Below are positions 20,002 through 22,978 of a DNA stretch of 22,978 bases, piece after piece. The position numbers and the translations under genes are program-made. The DNA is from an uncultured Prevotella sp. (GTDB lineage Bacteria; Bacteroidota; Bacteroidia; Bacteroidales; Bacteroidaceae), in assembly GCA_934229335.1 (NCBI GenBank), contig CAKQDQ010000030.1, positions 1 through 22,978 on the forward strand, written 5' to 3'. Under the pieces are notes generated by a model that did not search any database, was not told where the DNA came from, and worked only from the letters and a program-made list of their open reading frames with translations. Numbering within the stretch: position 1 is the stretch's first letter; the number at the start of each line of letters is the position of its first letter.

Positions 20002-22978
20002 ATGAACAACACACTCCTTGACAATAGCAAACAGTTTCTTATGAGAGACGTGCTGCGCCAATTTATTGGCAGTGGCAAATACAACCATATCCGCATAGCC
20101 ACAGGATATTGGGACCTTCCTGGTATGCTTCTTCTGTATGATGAACTGAAAGTCTTTCTTGGCCGCGGCGGACGCTTGGACATAATGATAGGTCAAGAAC
20201 CTCAGTTACGTTCTTATCAGACAGAGGATACGAAACCTAACGAGCAGAAGTTTCCTGACTTTTATATTCAACGTGACATAAACCAACTGTCTGACGAATA
20301 CCATTCTGTTGCCAATCTTATCATGCAGTATTGCAATGCTCTTCAGCCCGATTTTTCAAACACACACACTACCGATGCACAGATTCAGATAAGGGTTTAC
20401 GGTCAGAAAGACACTATGCATAAGCAGTTTCTTCACGCTAAGTGCTACATCTTTCTTGGTCATGGCGAAGCGGACGCTATCATTGGCAGCAGTAACTTCA
20501 CCAAGAAAGGACTTGAAGACAACGCAGAACTCAACTATCTGGAGACACAGAATAGTATCATCACATCCCCACTCACTGAATACAGCAATTCAAAAAGCCA
20601 CATTGTGTGGTACGAAGAGAAATGGGCTGAGAGTGTAGAATGGAATGGGGAGTTCACGCGAATTCTCAGCCAAGCACCTGTTATGCTACCACGCCCCAAA
20701 GAAAATCCTTATGATGATAGCATTACTCCATACGAACTTTACATCAAACTATTGCAAACAAAATTCGGGAATATTGTTGACAAGAACCTCAGCGAGATTA
20801 TCGAAGGTTATCTGCCTCAGCAATACGACCGGTACAATTATCAGATTGATGCCGTAAAACAATGTTTCTCTACAATGAAGGAACATGGTGGTTTCCTTCT
20901 TGCTGATGTCGTGGGACTGGGCAAGACCATCATCGGCACACTGGTAATCAAACACTTCCTACGATTTCCTGACGATGACGGGAGAGAGCGTAGAGTTCTT
21001 ATTGTAACACCTCCTGCCATCCGCTCTGCATGGATGGACACCATAACCACATTCGACAAATACTCCAACGACCCAATAAGCGATTGTATAGACTATATCA
21101 CTACTGGCAGCATAGGTAAATTGACTGCTGACGATTGCACCTTTGATAACGAAGAACTCTCCGCAGATTGTTTCGATAGCGAGTTACAATACAAAGACTA
21201 TGGACTTATCATCATAGACGAAAGCCATAAGTTCCGTAATAGTGGAACGAACATGTATATGGCTCTTGACAGCCTGATAGCACAAATAGGTGCCAATACT
21301 GGTGCTTATCCATACATAGGTCTATTAAGTGCCACTCCTCAAAACAACCGCCCTGATGACCTCAAGAACCAACTATATCTCTTCGAGCGCAATCATGCCG
21401 ACTCTACATTGACAAAGGCTTACAGTGGCAATTTAGAGAAATTTTTCTCTGAGGCTAACACTGAGTACCACAACTTAATAAATCCGAAGACTGACGATCC
21501 TACTACTCCTAAAGAGCGTGAGGAACGCTTAAAGGCTTTGTCACACCGCATACGTGACTGTGTGCTTGCCGATGTGATGGTGCGTCGCACCCGAACTGAC
21601 GTGAAGAAATACTATTCTGAGGACATGAAACGTCAAGGAATAAAGTTTCCTGACATCGTGGGACCTATCGAACTGAAATACAAAATGGACTCACAGTTGT
21701 CTCGTCTCTTTGCTGAGACAATGGACATCATCGATCCATCCAACGAATACAAGATGCATAGCAACCGTTATCTGGGCTTCTACCGCTACCGCGCCATACA
21801 GTTTCTTAATGAAGACTTGAAAAAGAAGTATAACGCTCGTGGTTCACGTGACGCTGACAAACTCGCTGACCAATTAGCGAAAATTATGCAGACTAATCTT
21901 GTTAAACGATTGGAAAGCAGTTTCTCTGCCTTCTACCAGTCGTTGCTTAATCTACGTAGATATACGCAGAACATGATTGACATGTGGGAGTCTAACACCA
22001 TTTTCATCTGTCCATCCATTAATGTCAACGCTGAACTCGACCGCAAAACCAAAGAGAAGAAGCGCAAACACGTGGTGACTTACGCTGAATGTTTGGAGGA
22101 CATACGCAGTAAAATCAATCGGTTGACAAAAGATGGCAAGAACGAAAACGGTAGCAACATGGAATACGTGCGCAGCAATATGGACGAGAAATACGAACAA
22201 CTGCTTCGTGCCGACCATGAACTGATATCCGAACTCTGCGACCGTTGGGCAAAGAACACTGAAGACCCAAAACTGGATGTTTTCAAGGAAGAACTCCGAC
22301 ATGTACTCTTCGACTGCGAAAAGAATAAACCACAGAAACTTGTTGTCTTCTCTGAAGCCATCGACACTGTTGATACCATAAAACGCATTGCCGAAGCAAA
22401 GGGATACCGTGTGCTGAAGATTACTGCCGCGAACCGCGACGAAAAGGAAACTGAGATACGCGAAAACTTCGACGCTAACTACGGAAAGAGACCTGGCGAA
22501 GTGCAGAAGAACGACTATGACATTATCGTTACTACCGAGGTGCTCGCTGAAGGCATTAACCTGCATCGTGCCAACACTATACTTAACTATGACACACCGT
22601 GGAACTCTACCCGACTTATGCAGCGCATAGGACGTGTCAACCGCATTGGTTCTACACAGAACAAAGTATATGTTTACAACTTCAAACCAAGTGCAGAAGG
22701 CGATGCTGAGATAAAATTAGTTCACAAGGCCTACACCAAGTTACAATCTTTCCACACTCTTTTCGGTGAAGACAACAAGGTATATACTGCAGAAGAAGAG
22801 ATTAGTCATTACGACCTCAACAGGTCGGTTAACGGTGAAGAGTCGCCAATGGAGAAATACATCTATGAGTTGAAACAATACAAGGTGAACTATCCTGAAA
22901 AATATGAGTACTTACTTCAACGAGAACAGAATCTTGAATGTGCCACGACGGCAACTGATGGCTACGCCTATTTCCTCG
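20002..22978 (+). CDS. HKD (phospholipase D-like) nuclease fused to SNF2-family helicase (partial, runs off right edge)
   Basis: The frame is open for 992 codons to the window edge without a break. The N-terminal part (about 1-200) has a single PLD-like motif, FLHAKCYIF with H145 and K147, followed by ADAIIGSSNFTKKGLEDNAEL. The Asp expected a few residues after the Lys is displaced. The motor follows. Motif I is LADVVGLGKTIIG (K308), motif II IIIDESHKFRN (D406-H409), motif III LLSATPQNN, motif IV QKLVVFSEAIDTVDTI, motif V TTEVLAEGINLHRANTIL and motif VI MQRIGRVNRIGS (Q874-G883). This matches the HKD-nuclease/SNF2-like fusion family. Such proteins are DNA translocases with possible nuclease activity, frequently next to methyltransferases. 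I start at ATG 20002. A TTG at 19987, 12 nt after AAAGGAG, is in frame and would add LTTWA, so the true start may be a little upstream. Confidence 0.9.
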   Translation, partial: MNNTLLDNSKQFLMRDVLRQFIGSGKYNHIRIATGYWDLPGMLLLYDELKVFLGRGGRLDIMIGQEPQLRSYQTEDTKPNEQKFPDFYIQRDINQLSDEYHSVANLIMQYCNALQPDFSNTHTTDAQIQIRVYGQKDTMHKQFLHAKCYIFLGHGEADAIIGSSNFTKKGLEDNAELNYLETQNSIITSPLTEYSNSKSHIVWYEEKWAESVEWNGEFTRILSQAPVMLPRPKENPYDDSITPYELYIKLLQTKFGNIVDKNLSEIIEGYLPQQYDRYNYQIDAVKQCFSTMKEHGGFLLADVVGLGKTIIGTLVIKHFLRFPDDDGRERRVLIVTPPAIRSAWMDTITTFDKYSNDPISDCIDYITTGSIGKLTADDCTFDNEELSADCFDSELQYKDYGLIIIDESHKFRNSGTNMYMALDSLIAQIGANTGAYPYIGLLSATPQNNRPDDLKNQLYLFERNHADSTLTKAYSGNLEKFFSEANTEYHNLINPKTDDPTTPKEREERLKALSHRIRDCVLADVMVRRTRTDVKKYYSEDMKRQGIKFPDIVGPIELKYKMDSQLSRLFAETMDIIDPSNEYKMHSNRYLGFYRYRAIQFLNEDLKKKYNARGSRDADKLADQLAKIMQTNLVKRLESSFSAFYQSLLNLRRYTQNMIDMWESNTIFICPSINVNAELDRKTKEKKRKHVVTYAECLEDIRSKINRLTKDGKNENGSNMEYVRSNMDEKYEQLLRADHELISELCDRWAKNTEDPKLDVFKEELRHVLFDCEKNKPQKLVVFSEAIDTVDTIKRIAEAKGYRVLKITAANRDEKETEIRENFDANYGKRPGEVQKNDYDIIVTTEVLAEGINLHRANTILNYDTPWNSTRLMQRIGRVNRIGSTQNKVYVYNFKPSAEGDAEIKLVHKAYTKLQSFHTLFGEDNKVYTAEEEISHYDLNRSVNGEESPMEKYIYELKQYKVNYPEKYEYLLQREQNLECATTATDGYAYFL

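Overview
The window looks like chromosome of a Bacteroidales bacterium, most likely Prevotellaceae-like. Five intergenic regions carry the Bacteroidota promoter form (TTG-like -33 box, about 20 bp, then TAnnTTTG). Start codons follow A-rich leaders rather than clear Shine-Dalgarno sequences. The gene content also fits: ExbB-ExbD-ExbD-TonB-PstS-like-TPR cluster, long LptF/LptG-family permease, stand-alone AICAR transformylase, NhaC-type antiporter. The genus assignment is inference; there is no rRNA or other marker gene.

Layout. 1-2751 (minus strand): a three-gene unit transcribed leftwards, with an NhaC-family antiporter, a 153-aa protein that matches only a C-terminal segment of B12-dependent ribonucleotide reductase, and a secreted helix-hairpin-helix protein cut by the left edge. 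2752-3312: divergent intergenic region with a promoter and a hairpin-rich leader. 3313-4494: AICAR formyltransferase. 4495-4824: intergenic region with an element bounded by 12-bp inverted repeats, 22-bp tandem repeats and several hairpins. 4825-7015: a small basic protein and an LptF/LptG permease. 7180-8373: class I aminotransferase with its own promoter and a downstream hairpin. 8708-18741: ten co-directional genes with short gaps. They are the TonB energising complex (exbB, two exbD, tonB), a PstS-like lipoprotein and a periplasmic TPR protein, then a HAD phosphatase, an Upf1-like SF1 helicase, a membrane-anchored HNH protein, a small basic protein and an EamA transporter. A strong intrinsic terminator at 18813-18862 ends this block. 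18930-19463: LOG-family protein with its own promoter.

19464-20001 has no convincing gene. It carries a strong promoter followed by about 350 nt that folds into a long rod and ends in a terminator-like U-tract. I call it a structured non-coding RNA that I cannot assign with certainty; a 6S-like RNA is one hypothesis. From 20002 to the right edge runs an incomplete gene for a phospholipase D-like (HKD) nuclease domain fused to a SNF2-family helicase, a type often found in defence or restriction neighbourhoods. Whether it belongs to such a system depends on genes beyond the window.

Functionally, the ExbB/ExbD/TonB proteins would supply proton-motive-force energy to the outer-membrane TonB-dependent receptors on which Bacteroidales rely for glycan and metal uptake. 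LptF would take part in LPS export. The housekeeping metabolic genes (purine synthesis, transamination) each sit in their own transcription unit.
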